From: Gonocerus acuteangulatus
Taxonomy: Eukaryota > Arthropoda > Insecta > Hemiptera > Coreidae
Length of the DNA stretch: 64,000 nt
NCBI GenBank assembly: GCA_946811695.1
Contig: OX328125.1
Location: 94,142,760-94,206,759 of the forward strand
Direction of reading: 5' to 3'
The notes below the pieces were generated by a model that was given only the letters and a program-made list of their open reading frames with translations, was not told the DNA's origin and made no database searches. Positions within the stretch are counted from its first letter, which is position 1. The number at the start of each line of letters is the position of its first letter. The translations under genes and the position numbers were made by a program. Below are positions 11,160 to 21,784 of this stretch, piece by piece.

Positions 11160-12053
11160 ATAAAAATAACAGGTGTGGTTCGTTGTGTTCATATAAAGAG
11201 AAATATACGCTGTAAAAATAAACTAAATCCGTTCATTAGGAGGGGGGGGGGTTTACTCCGGACCCAAAACACTAATTTGACAAAGCCAGCCGTAGTTTTT
11301 GTTATATTGCAACAAAACTGGGTATTCGTTGTGTTCATATAAAGAGAAAAATATGCTGTAAAAATAAACTAAATCCGTTCATTAGGAGGGGGGGGGGGTT
11401 TACTTTGGACCCACATAACTCATTTATTCATATCGATCGTTCATTCTCACGGTATTGTCACGGAATTCGATTTTACGTCGTGGCTATCTACAGCGAAAGA
11501 TATGTTGTAAAAATAAACTAAATCGGTTCATTAGAAGTTCGGGTTTAATCAGTATTACTTTCAAATTTAATGAAGCGGCCAAACTGGCGCTGTTATTAGT
11601 TCATGTGTCTACCACCGGGAGCGCTGTATGCTGGCATTGTTTTATTGCATATGTTTTATTTTTAACCAAAGCTTGATAGCTGCATTGTGACTGACTTTAT
11701 TACATGCCTATATGCGTCTAATATTATTCAAATATATTGCTACAGCTGTCTTAACCGTATTCAAACCTTCTTACACGTATTTCAGTACTCGGGAAGGTTG
11801 TTAGTAACGTCCCGTTGCTAAATAAGCTTAAACAAACCGATATAAATTAAAAATAATTATAAATGGTTAAAACAGCTAACCGCATCTATTCATTCGCTGT
11901 ATCTTTTGATGAAGTTCGATCATTTCTATGATAGATACGCGGAAAATATGTTACAAGGCGCTTAGACTCCTTACCAAGATCTTTAGCAATTTGGCGTAAA
12001 CTAAACATATTCCTGAGGAAAGTGCTTAGTTATGGAGCTCCTGCATGACGGAC
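11160..12053 (+). mobile_element. Helentron-like element HLT-1, copy A (5' end missing or diverged)
   Basis: Contains three minisatellite units with the TAAATCCGTTCATTAGGAGG and poly-G signature (11230, 11380, 11520), a diverged middle, and the family's 3' end: CTGAGGAAAGTGCTTAG, then GGAGCTCCTGC with a short hairpin and a T run. No 5' terminus was found on the left, so it is truncated or recombined. It lies in the intron between the 10534 and 12849 exons of the EEIG1/FAM102 gene. Non-coding. Confidence 0.6.
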
Positions 12054-12490
12054 TTTTTTTCCTTTTATAGGGACAGTCACAATTCAATAATAAAAGAATC
12101 TAAAATCAACAGGAATAGTGATGAACTTCTTTAATGGAACTCAAGTAACACTTCTGAAATTTGAATTGTCCTTTTTTCCAACTGGGGTGATCCTATCGAA
12201 ATTTACATGAGCAAGTTTTTGTAGGACATTTTTTCACAATTCACAAAATAGATGAAAATTACAAGATCACTCATGTCAGTCAATAAAATAATATTCTTTT
12301 TAATAGTTCCACTAGCCGAAATATTACAAAATTGTACACATCTTAGTTGAGAAGAATGTGGAACAATTTTGAATCCAGTTGGTAATTTTTGAGTAACTGA
12401 AACCAAAATTCCAGTTTTTCCGTTAAAGATATCTTGAACATGGTTTCATTAGATTCATTCGACGTAAAAAGCACATATGGAAGGTTCTTA
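12054..12490. repeat. Sequence shared with 16190-16625, directly beyond the HLT-1 3' end
   Basis: About 435 bases starting CCTTTTATAGGGACAGTCAC and running to CACATATGGAAGG are nearly identical to those following HLT-1 copy B, with roughly eight differences seen. The following 12500-12660 resembles an old HLT-2 interior (GGATTCTAATGGTTAATGAACTT compared with GGATTCTGCTGGTTAACGAACTT near 33850). The minus-strand 67-residue frame found in both copies is incidental. Confidence 0.7.
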
Positions 12491-12829
12491 ATGGAAAACA
12501 TTTAATGTTATGAACTTTTTCGTCCAAATTTCACAAGAAAAAAAAAAAGAAGAAAAGAAACTGTGTTTCAGAGGTTGGATTCTAATGGTTAATGAACTTC
12601 ACTTTTTGTTGTAGACAAATTGTTTTCATGACAAATTGCATAAAAATCAAACCATTCTAAATGCTACCTTAAACAACAAGATTTGTACTATTGATTGTAA
12701 TCGGTTCTGAAATATGCACAATTAACATCTACACTTCCAGATAGTTTCATCCTACAGGCAGGGGATAAACATGCTAGAACATAATATAATTTATAAAATG
12801 TACAACATTGATTACAAAAGTCTCAATTA

Positions 12830-13099
<270 letters not shown>

Positions 13100-13215
13100 T
13101 CAGGGAATAGTTGGGATTCCGCTGGGAAAACAATTGTGTAAAAAAGAAAAAATCTATTGTATAAAAAAGAAAAAATCGATTGTATAAAAAAGAAAAAATC
13201 TATATTCAGGACTTC
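13100..13215. repeat. PLE-type terminal fragment with 23-bp triplication
   Basis: GGAATAGTTGGGATTCCGCT starts a repeat also seen near 50310, 53415 and (minus) 58720. It is followed by about three copies of a 23-bp unit (ATTGTATAAAAAAGAAAAAA plus TCT) at 13133-13205. Confidence 0.6.
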
Positions 13216-13385
13216 TGTCATTTTAACTTTTTGTTTTTGGGGATCTGTCCATACTCTGAACTAAATTCAGTGAAAAAACTATTGTTCACTTACCTGATTA
13301 TAATCTTTGGTTACTTATTTTTGTTAACAAAGAATGTTATTATAAGCAATTTTTAATGTCCAATTATACATAACACTGATTTTTG

Positions 13386-13500
13386 GAACAGGTTATCTAC
13401 AGGTTACCAGCATTTTCTAGCCAGGATAGGGTTAATAATGCATTTTCTTTTTACAAAAGCAAAGCCCCCTCCCCAAGTGAATCCACCACCCTTGTTGCAG
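13386..13500 (-). mobile_element. SINE 3'-body fragment (tRNA-Ser-like family)
   Basis: Read on the minus strand: CCCTATCCTGGCTAGAAAA, then TGGTAACCTGTAGATAACC. This matches the 3' body of the SINE at 49745-49915. The tRNA head is missing. Confidence 0.55.
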
Positions 13501-13915
13501 AGTGATCACGCTTCAAAATTCACAATCATGGGGCCTCAGTTTGGAAATAAGTTATTATTTAATTTTTGTAAACCATTGAAATTATTTAATATGGTGAAGG
13601 TAGTTGAATTATATATTTGAACAGATTTTTGGAAGGTGTTTTGCAATATATTTAATGGATTAAATGATATTTCAATTGAGGCTAGTATACAAGGGACACA
13701 CTGTTAATCTATTTAAACATTTGAACTGTAAGTAATCATTCAATTCAATCATAATCAAGTAATTAATATTCGTTCAAAGTTATATATATTTTTTATTTTA
13801 TTTATAATCTAAGGTAACCCCCCCCCCAAAAAAATTTATAATAAATTGGACCAAAGGTATATGTATTAATATAATCAGATATTATACATACATTGTACTT
13901 CTATTTCTAATTTTA

Positions 13916-14077
<162 letters not shown>

Positions 14078-14149
14078 CTAAGCAATAAAATTTAAAAAAA
14101 ATAAATAGTACTAAAAAACAAAATGAAAAAATTAAACTATGGGGTCTCC

Positions 14150-14310
14150 CCGTGGTCTAGTGTCAAATGCCTTGGATTCTTATGCGGGAGATGGAGGTTC
14201 GAGTTCCACATGCAGCAGGAATTTTTCTCATTTCAGGGCCCGTTGAGAAAATGAATGTTGACCCAGATGCCAGTGCAACGAAAATATTTAAAAAAAAATA
14301 AAATAAAAAA
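14150..14310 (+). mobile_element. tRNA-derived SINE, second type
   Basis: GGGGTCTCCCCGTGGTCTAG carries an A-box-like CGTGGTCTAGTGTC. The B-box-like GGAGGTTCGAGTTCC follows 40 bases on. Then comes a non-tRNA part (CATTTCAGGGCCCGTTGAG) and an A-rich tail. A related, shorter copy is on the minus strand at 18147-18213. Confidence 0.6.
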
Positions 14311-14748
14311 AATAAAAAATTATACTATGATGAGGGTCTCCACAGACAATAAGTTTCATTTAAATGCCCGCAGAGCGTTTTTGAGATAAAATTACATTTT
14401 CACAGCCTGTTGACAAATCACACCGAAAAATAAGCACAAAAAATTAAAAACATTAATACAGAATTTCTAAATAATAAAAATAACTTTTGATAAGCAGGGA
14501 GAGTCAACAATTATAGAATATTTAATCTAAACTCTTACGCACTCAAATCGAAGTGAAGAAGATAAATAACTGAATTAAAACACATGCATGCCCAGAGTGG
14601 GCATGTGTTTTGATTTGCAATCCTGTTTTAGCACTTTCCTCCGAAGGAAAGTAGCTATTGAGGTTGGACTCATGACGGAATTTTTTAAAAATTTCTTCAA
14701 ATCTTTATTGATCATTGAAAATGACCCCCGTTAAAATTTATATATATC

Positions 14749-14780
<32 letters not shown>

Positions 14781-15070
14781 AATCAGTCCCGTAACAGGCC
14801 ACAAGGGCCCAGAGGGGCAGATACTGTAGAGGTATCTGATTCTTGACCATACGGCACAGTAGTGAGATAGTGTGGTCAACACTATGCTCCGGCCGCCTGA
14901 TTTTCCCCTTGGCTGCTTCGACTGCTAGAGTCTTTAGCATCCAAGGTACCCATTATTAATTAAATTAATTAAAGGCTGGGTGAGCCTAGGGACGATCTGG
15001 GACCCCAAATCCAACCCTCGAACGGCAGCACTAGAAGAAAAAATCTTTAGTGCGTGCTCAGGTTTTGAAC

Positions 15071-15073
<3 letters not shown>
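14781..15073 (-). mobile_element. SINE-A copy inserted in (TA)n of HLT-1 copy B, 5'-truncated
   Basis: The minus strand reads from the B-box-like CAGGTTCAAAACCTG through GTGCTGCCGTTCGAGGG, CCTTTAATTAATTT and GGGCCCTTGTGGCC to CGGGACTGATT, which meets TA repeats. The A box and first 45 bases of the head are missing, as expected for a 5'-truncated retroposon. TA repeats lie on both sides, so a target duplication cannot be seen. Confidence 0.8.
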
Positions 15074-15125
<52 letters not shown>

Positions 15126-15235
15126 CTGTTAACACAATAGCGGCCAGAGTTTTTGTTTTTTTCGTCACGAAACTTGGTATATAGCATTCAATTAGCAAAC
15201 GATTGAACGAGTTCGTTAACCACCAAAGTCCGTGC

Positions 15236-15850
15236 ACCGGAAGGGGGGGTTTACCCCGAACCCAAAGCACTAATTTGACTATGTCAGCCGTAATATTTGT
15301 TATATTTCAACGAAACTTGGTATTCGTAGTGGTAATATAGAGAGAAAAGTGAGATACAAAAATGAACTAAATCGGTTTATTAGAAGGGGGGGGGGTTTAC
15401 TCCGTACCCAAACTACCAATTCACCACTACAAGCCGTGATTTTTGGTATATTTCGACGAAACTCGGTATTCGTAGTGGTAATCCACAGGTAAATATGTGT
15501 TGTAAAAATAAACTAAATCGGTTCATTAGGAGGGGGGGGGGGGGGTAAACTCCGGACCCACAATACCAATTGACCACTACCAGCCGTGATTTTTGGTATA
15601 TTTCGACGAAACTCGGTATTCGTAGAGGTAATCTTCAGGTAAATATGTGTTGTAAAAATAAACTAAATCGGTTCATTAGAAGGGGGGGGGGGGTTACTCC
15701 GGACCCAAATTTCTAATATACTCATACCGGTCGTAATTTCTGCTGTATTGTAACGAAACGCGGTATACGTCGTGGGTAACTCATGAGAAAGAAGTGTTGT
15801 AAAAATGAGCTGAATCGGTCAATCGGAAAGCGGGGGTTTAATTTGTAATA
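15236..15850 (+). repeat. HLT-1 internal minisatellite, about 147-bp unit
   Basis: Units share CGAAACTCGGTATTCGTAGT, GTAAAAATAAACTAAATCGG, TTCATTAGAAGG, a G run and CC.GCCGTGATTTTTGG. Unit starts are spaced 146-150 bases; most of the length variation comes from the G run. Related arrays are at 40180-40830 and 45665-46130. Confidence 0.85.
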
Positions 15851-16189
15851 TATTTTAATAGAAAAGCCCGCCAGACGTATGTTCACAAAGCCGCCGCAAG
15901 GAGCGCTTTCTACCACTAGAGTGACTGTATCCTGTTCCTGCGTTAGATCAAAATACGGTAATATGAGGTTTTTTGTATTTATTACGTAGTGTAATAGGTA
16001 CCACGTGTAAACATAATTCTGGAAGCAAATTAATAATTGATCAGTTACTCATTACAAATTTAAAAGAGAACTATTCATGTTTTTATTTTATTTATGTAGG
16101 ATATTTTAAGCAAATTGTTCTGGAAAGCAGTCTACACTACCCAAATTCTGAGGAAAGCGCTTAGTTATGCAGCTCCTGCGTGACGGACT

Positions 16190-16625
16190 TTTTTTCCTTT
16201 TATAGGGACAGTCACAATTCAATAATAAAAGAATCTAAAATCAACAGGAATAGTGATGAACTTCTTTAATGGAACTCAAGTAACACTTCTGAAATTTGAA
16301 TTGTCCTTTTTTCCAACTGGGGTGATCCTATCGAAATTTACTTGAGCAAGTTTTTGTAGGACATTTTTTCACAATTCACAAAATAGATGACAATTACAAG
16401 ATCACTCATGTCAGTCAATAAAATAATATTATTATTAATAGTTCCACTAGCCGAAATATTACAAAATTGTACACATCTTAGTTGAGAAGAATGTGGAACA
16501 ATTTTGAAGCCAGTTGGTAATTTTTGAGTAACTGAAACCAAAATTCCAGTTTTTCCGTTAAAGATATCTTGAACATGGTTTCATTAGATTCATTCGACGT
16601 AAAAAGCACATATGGAAGGTTTTTT
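16190..16625. repeat. Sequence shared with 12054-12490, beyond the HLT-1 3' end
   Basis: Same sequence as after copy A. It ends at CATATGGAAGG, where copy B changes to a T run and unrelated DNA. Confidence 0.7.
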
Positions 16626-16762
16626 TTTTATGTTGTATCAAGAGGCACTGAAAATAAGATTTTATTATTATGAGATTGTATTATTTTTCAACCTTATCTA
16701 GATCCTGAACCCCCACCAAACTGAAATTAAATTGATTTTGATGCTGCATTAGAAAGGAATGA

Positions 16763-16930
16763 GGACGAGATTGGCTCAGGTAGACAAATCGACTCATATT
16801 CTGGAGGACCTGAGTTCAAAACTTGGGCGCGTACTAAAGATTTTATCTTCTAGTGTGGTCGTTTGAGGGTTGGAATTGGAGGGTCCCAGACAATCCCTAG
16901 ACCAACCCAGCCTTTAATTAACCCTTCCAG
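16763..16930 (+). mobile_element. SINE-A fragment, diverged
   Basis: GAGGACGAGATTGGCTCAGG (A-box region) and TGAGTTCAAAACTTGGGCGC (B-box region) are followed by CTAGTGTGGTCGTTTGAGGG and CCCAGCCTTTAATTAACC. The 3' half is missing. Confidence 0.7.
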
Positions 16931-17349
16931 CGGAGCATCTTTTTTTTTCTTCTATTAGGAGGAATATCCGTCTCTGAGGCTAGTACCTTGATTTCCACAT
17001 TGTCAACAGCCTACTAATTATTTTTAAGTCTCTTATCATTTATCTAATAATTGGTATGCAGTTTTGTTTGTTAAAGTAAAAATAAATGCTACAAAAGAAA
17101 AATATTTATTTCTGAATTTCGTTAAAATTATGAAATGTTTGTAAAGGAAACCCAAATCATTTCCGCCTCTTTCTTTTTTTTCTTTTCTTTGCTTTTATTA
17201 CATTAATTTCAGTCAAATTTACAGTAAAAAATTACAACGAGAAAAAAGTTACAAAATGAAAAATACAAAAATAATAGACTAGTAAATATTTTTGAAAATG
17301 TAGACTAATAAAAAGTTATGAAAATGTAAACTCGTAAAAAATTACCAAG

Positions 17350-17460
17350 AGAGTACGAATTTGGGCGACCAGTCTTTTCGTGACCTATAAAATATGAATC
17401 ATCTACATTTCTCAGCAGTAATTCCGGATTGCGTCATCGGGTGGAAGACATAAACAAAAG
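17350..17460 (-). repeat. HLT-2 5' region fragment
   Basis: TTCGTGACCTATAAAATATG and AATTCCGGATTGCGTCATCG match the 5' part of HLT-2 at 34070-34150. No terminus was seen. Confidence 0.45.
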
Positions 17461-17566
17461 AAATTAACCGAGAATGAGGATGAAAGGGGAATTAACTGAT
17501 TCTTCTGCACTATGGAATGTTAATTACAAATAACAAGGTCAATTACTCAAGACATTAGAAACGAGA

Positions 17567-17831
17567 CTGACTCAAAGAGAGACAAAAAATATCTAAAAGT
17601 CCTTACGATCCGTGGACTCTATTTTTCAACGGCGGCCTTCAAAATCCAAACTTTTCTCGATAAGTCGGTCAACAAGCAGCACTCCTCGCTCCGTGACCCC
17701 GTTGGCAGCTATTCTACAAATCCTCTGCGACAGGCCAATGAATTGGCGAGGAAAATTAAAGAAATTCCTATTGGCGAGAGCTACGACATCTTGGCATTAT
17801 TCTTTAATGCCTTAGTCACAGGTGCAAGTTG
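17567..17831 (+). CDS. Unidentified stop-free coding-like segment
   Basis: An 87-codon frame bounded by TGA on both sides, without ATG. It reads KVLTIRGLYFSTAAFKIQTF, LDKSVNKQHSSLRDPVGSYS, TNPLRQANELARKIKEIPIG and ESYDILALFFNALVTGAS. Composition is protein-like and richer in GC than its surroundings, unlike the other spurious frames in the window. A possible donor (CACAG|GTGCAAG) precedes the stop, but no convincing acceptor was found upstream. It could be an exon of a host gene on the plus strand, nested in the EEIG1/FAM102 intron, or a fragment of a retrocopy or viral-derived gene. I do not recognise the family. Confidence 0.4.
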
Positions 17832-17849
17832 AATTGAAATTCTAAATTT

Positions 17850-18130
17850 ATGTTAGAATAGTTGAGTTTATTCAATATATTAGGTGAGCGATCATAAAAA
17901 GGAAAGTTTTTTCAACCGGGCAATAAATTGTTAAAATATTTTAATATGTCAATAGTCTATTGAAATTATTTTATGTAGCTTCACAGCATTATCTTAAGTT
18001 GTACAACAATGAGGAAAAGTGCAAGTGAAGATAAAAAAACGCGATGATTGTAAGGTTGGTTATAATATTAGGAAACAAGGCTGAAGAAATAATTAATTTC
18101 AAGCCTAAACAATTTAATAGTTGTTTTTTG
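17850..18130. other. Unannotated
   Basis: AT-rich, nothing recognised. Confidence 0.4.
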
Positions 18131-18146
18131 TTTTGTTTTTTTTCCT

Positions 18147-18213
18147 ACGGTACTTCCCCACCATCTCCCGCTTATGAATCCAAGGCGCTAGCCACTAGAC
18201 CATGGGAGACCCC
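18147..18213 (-). mobile_element. tRNA-derived SINE fragment, second type
   Basis: The minus strand reads GGGGTCTCCCATGGTCTAGT, then GCGCCTTGGATTCATAAGCG and GGAGATGGTGGGG. Same head as the SINE at 14150. Confidence 0.55.
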
Positions 18214-18654
18214 AATTTAATAGTATATGTATTTTTTAGAAAGCATGTTTTCCAAGATTAATTATTTTTTTTTTTTTTACTTTGGCGACGTTTCCAATAT
18301 AACATACAAGACCAGACCAATTGTTAAGCTTCACCAGCCACACAGTCAGATAAATATTATTAATGTTCTTAATTAGATAGTAATTCTTAAATATTTATTT
18401 TAAATTTTACGATGCATCGATTGCAAGACCATTAGCAACTTGCGATGCACTGGTTACCATCTTTTATTAACATCTTTCGAAGAGACCAACGTAATATTTT
18501 GTGATTAAAACCCGTTTACCTCTAATAATATCTACCACAGAGCATGTGTTTAAATCGCTTGAAGGGGCAGAAAAAGCGCTAAAATTAATGTATTCTTGAC
18601 CAATTCAAATCAGCAAAACTAAATGAATTTGTTGTATAGACCTAAAGGATACAT

Positions 18655-18812
18655 AATTGACGGGCTATCACTCTGGGGATGCTCAGAGCCGTGGGTTTAG
18701 TCCCTCGTGGGCGAATTTACCAGTTTTTCAGACGGAAGAGGTCTCTCTATTTGTGTATGGATGGGTGGAAAGGTTAGCGGCTTATTGATGCCCTAGTGCT
18801 AAATGCCTTACC
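18655..18812 (+). mobile_element. SINE-like unit, B-box bearing
   Basis: GGGCTATCACTCTGGGG, then CGTGGGTTTAGTCCCTCGTG (B-box-like) and AGGTCTCTCTATTTGTGTAT. This layout is typical of tRNA-derived SINEs, but the A box is weak. Interrupted at its 3' end by the insertion at 18813. Confidence 0.4.
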
Positions 18813-18842
18813 TTAAATCTTACCTCTTCTACCCTCCCCCCC

Positions 18843-18884
<42 letters not shown>

Positions 18885-19129
18885 CTTTTTTCCCCCTCTT
18901 CACACTCTATTTAATATCTATCATATTCCCGTATTGTTATTGTGAAATATATTATATAAAACATGTTATTGTTATTATTAATTAGCTCACTAATGTACTA
19001 GCTATCCTCATAAAATGTACTGACTTGTTATATATACAATGTGCAAAAAGTATTTTGTAATATCTTGATGTATGTTAAAGAGCAAGTCGCCAAAAGTTGC
19101 GAAACTCTTAATAAATAAATATCAATATC
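18813..19129 (+). mobile_element. Truncated retroelement with perfect 12-bp target duplication
   Basis: AAATGCCTTACC flanks both sides (18801-18812 and 19130-19141). The insert has a poly-T run of about 39 bases, AT-rich sequence, and ends GTTGCGAAACTCTTAATAAA then TAAATATCAATATC. The GCAA...TTGC stem directly before GAAAC resembles a decayed PLE hammerhead (core TTAAAGA instead of CTGAAGA). It is therefore probably the 3' end of a Penelope-like or other non-LTR element. Confidence 0.6.
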
Positions 19130-19159
19130 AAATGCCTTACCGATAGATGCACCATACAA

Positions 19160-19802
19160 AGAAACAGGAACTGCGTCATCTTACCGCGATTCCGTTCCCT
19201 ACAGTTATTTGACAAGCTTAGTAGAGAAACGAGGTTAATGCTTTGTTTTGACGTTTCGTGAAAAATTTAAATAGATCCTGCAAAGCAAAAGTCTAAACGG
19301 AAATTACTCGTTCCTCGACTATCGCTCTTTCTAAAAGTTACGTATATTACAACAACAAGTAATACAAACACGCTTCTCATTTACTTAAAGTGTTTTACTG
19401 ATGAAAAAACAATTAAAAACAACAACCAATTAAAAACTGAGGCGAACGGAGAGAAAACGTTCAAAAAACGAAACCGACAGTTTTCTATTTTAAACACCGA
19501 GTGCTTTATCTAAAAATGTCATAAGAACCATTTATATAGAGAATTTATAAAGCTTCCGAATAGATAACTTACACTTATCCCAAATTTCCAACCGTTTTCG
19601 AGATCTTTAGAAAAATATAAGAAATCACAAAACTGGCCATGCGTGATAATACTTTTTTTTCAAATTCTATAACTATAAGCGTATACAATTTGAACCATCG
19701 TTATTTTCCGTGATCTGTGGGTTTTGAAACATTAAATTTTCTAGTCGGCACCTTCGGGTTGCAGGTTTCCCTATGAAGAGAGAGAGGAAATGCGCGAAAA
19801 CT
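19160..19802 (-). mobile_element. Helentron-like element HLT-2, short copy
   Basis: The minus-strand 5' end TTTTCGCGCATTTCC is followed by CTCTTCATAGGG, the CCGACTAGAAAATTTAATGT block and an interior shared with 33430-33490 (CCCAAATTTCCAACCGTT type). The 3' end is GGAATCGCGGTAAGATGACG and GCAG-TTC-CTG. The sub-terminal repeats are complementary (CGCG.ATT.CC). It lacks the (TA)n. Confidence 0.65.
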
Positions 19803-19809
19803 TCAACTT

Positions 19810-20330
19810 CAGAACCTCTTAACTGCCCTACCTGTTTGATTGAAAAATTGATCCGAAAGTAACCAAGAAAATATTATCAGAGAGAAAGAAAACTTTATTT
19901 TGAAAAAATAAAATAAAATAAAAAGAACACAAAATGGACCGCAATAACTTTGAGTTGCTAGATCCACAACGTGTTTATCATCTATTCGGAAATAGTGTAT
20001 ATTTAAGGCTAAAGATGGAAATACGTCGAAAGAAGGAATAGCGAATAAACAAGACGAAGACGAAAGTAGGCTATAGTGATTGAAGAAAAGGAATTTAATG
20101 GAAATTATAGTATAAAGAATAGAAGGAAAGAGTGTTAATGAATGATAAGCACTCAGTAGGCTGTAAACGTGGTTTGCTTTACTATTCCTAGTAAGTCCAT
20201 TAATATGGACTCAGTTACTCCTGACAAGGGGTCTGTAGATACTCCTTCAAGGAAGGTGGTTGTGGTAGTCGGAAATGCCCTCAAGTTAGTTTTGCAAAAA
20301 ATCTGATGGGTCCCTAAATGGGAACTTGAT
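19810..20330. other. Unannotated
   Basis: Low-complexity A/G-rich stretch. No exon or element recognised. Confidence 0.4.
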
Positions 20331-20332
20331 AT

Positions 20333-20680
20333 GTACCTATACTATTGATAGGGTACCTATACTATTGATAGGGTACCTATACTATTGATAGGGTACCTAT
20401 ACTATTGATAGGGTACTTATACTATTGATAGGGTACTTATACTATTGATAGGGTACCTATACTATTGATAGGGTACCTATACTATTGATAGGGTACCTAT
20501 ACTATTGATAGGGTACCTATACTATTGATAGGGTACCTATACTATTGATAGGGTACTTATACTATTGATAGGGTACTTATACTATTGATAGGGTACCTAT
20601 GCTATTGATAGGGTACCTATACTATTGATAGGGTACCTATACTATTGATAGGGTACCTATACTATTGATAGGGTACCTAT
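20333..20680. repeat. Satellite: 17 units of 20 bp with 140-bp higher-order period
   Basis: The unit is GGGTACCTATACTATTGATA, near-perfect. A C-to-T variant (GGGTACTTAT) occurs as two adjacent units, twice, seven units apart (units 4-5 and 11-12). Units 4-10 and 11-17 therefore form two copies of a 140-bp block. One unit has GCTATT instead of ACTATT. Confidence 0.95.
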
Positions 20681-20689
20681 AAGAAAAAC

Positions 20690-21370
20690 AAATTCGCTTC
20701 TCCTAGGAAAATCTTTATATTGTACAACCTACTTCAATAGTATGTACCTACTTCTTCCAGAACCACATTCCACGAAGTCATAAAGGTTCTATTTAAAATT
20801 TATTAGCTCATGCAAATATTAAAGGCCCTAACATATATGGAACTAAAGAAAAACCTATCTCTAGTAATAAATCAAAGTAAACCAGTGATAAGTAAAAACT
20901 GCTTGATATAGTTTTTCCCCACTGGAGTATGGCGAATGAAAGAAGCTAGCTACTAGATTCTCGTGCTCGCTATCTCTAGTAATTCCGCTCTCCCCACTAT
21001 CTCTACTACATGCCAGACGCCTGATAATGACCTACTTACTATCATTCATTCCCTGGGGTCTTTATCCGACATCATTATCAATCAGTCTCTCCCCTTTCAA
21101 ATTACAATATATATTCAAAGAACATGCTCATTCATCTGACTCTAACGTTTGTAAATAACTATCTAAGTCAGATTTATTGTTTTTTTGTCTGGTCACCACA
21201 AACATTCTAATCCTAACATATCTTAATTAATATTTAAAACGCGTCGGTCAGCCTTGTAGCAGCATGGTCTAACTCCATTTATTTGCAGGTTTCATCGGTA
21301 GAAGATCAGGCGCCTATATAGGAAATAATTTCGGGGACGGGAGCTGGGAGCATTTCGGGAGGGGCTGGGA
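20690..21370. other. Unannotated
   Basis: No gene or element end recognised. Confidence 0.4.
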
Positions 21371-21374
21371 TCAT

Positions 21375-21560
21375 TTGGTGCGTATAGAATACTAACAATC
21401 TAGAACTTGGATTAGTAAGCCAACTAAAACGCTATTACACCCGAGAAACAAATTATTTTTTCTGAACTAAGTGTTCTTATTCAATTTATTTCTAATGTTC
21501 TTATGTCACATTTTTACCGTTTAAATCAAAATTTCAGAGGGGGGGGGGCTGAGGGGTGCC
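21375..21560. repeat. Interspersed repeat shared with 35345-35540
   Basis: Shared blocks are GTATAGAATACTAACAATCT / GTATGGAATACTAAAACTCT, AACTAAAACGCTATTACACC, TTTTTCTGAACTAA and a terminal G run. Similarity is roughly 80-85% by eye. Type unknown. Confidence 0.7.
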
Positions 21561-21784
21561 CTTGGGAAAGATAGGCGGAGCATAGCACGGAGAAAACGCT
21601 GAAGGAGATCATAGAAGGCCGTATTTATTGCTTCAAACGACATGGACTGAATTTTTAGACCAATATTTCATTTTTATTTCACGAATATTCTAGAGTTGTG
21701 TCATCACTCGGTTTGTGTCACATTGGAACATTGTGTGAGCCCATAAAATGACGCCTCCACTATATATAACCATACAAAAATTCT

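Larger units (their letters stand above)
14626..16189 (+). mobile_element. Helentron-like element HLT-1, copy B (interrupted by a SINE)
   Basis: The 5' end TTTTAGCACTTTCCTCCG sits in a small CTTTCC/GGAAAG hairpin, followed by GACTCATGACGG, AATGACCCCCGTTAAAATTT and (TA)n. A SINE (14781-15073) lies inside the (TA)n. The element resumes with TGTGTGTCTGTTAACACAAT, then about four 147-bp minisatellite units each with a run of 7-14 G, then the 3' part. The 3' sub-terminal GAGGAAAGCGCTTAG is the complement of the 5' end (13-14 matching bases), followed by hairpin GCAG-CTC-CTGC and ACTTTTTTT. Sub-terminal inverted repeats, microsatellite, minisatellite and 3' hairpin together are the DINE-1/Helentron layout. 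No Rep/helicase frame is present: non-autonomous. Confidence 0.75.

Noticed and set aside
12203..12406. 67-residue frame repeated at 16338
   Set aside because: Both lie in the 435-bp repeat shared by two HLT-1 copies. There is no recognisable domain and the sequence looks non-coding.
14578..14614. Short hairpin AAAACACATGCATGCCC / GGGCATGTGTTTT as terminator or miRNA
   Set aside because: Arms of about 13 bp with a 4-base bulge are too short for a miRNA precursor, and no element boundary coincides with it.
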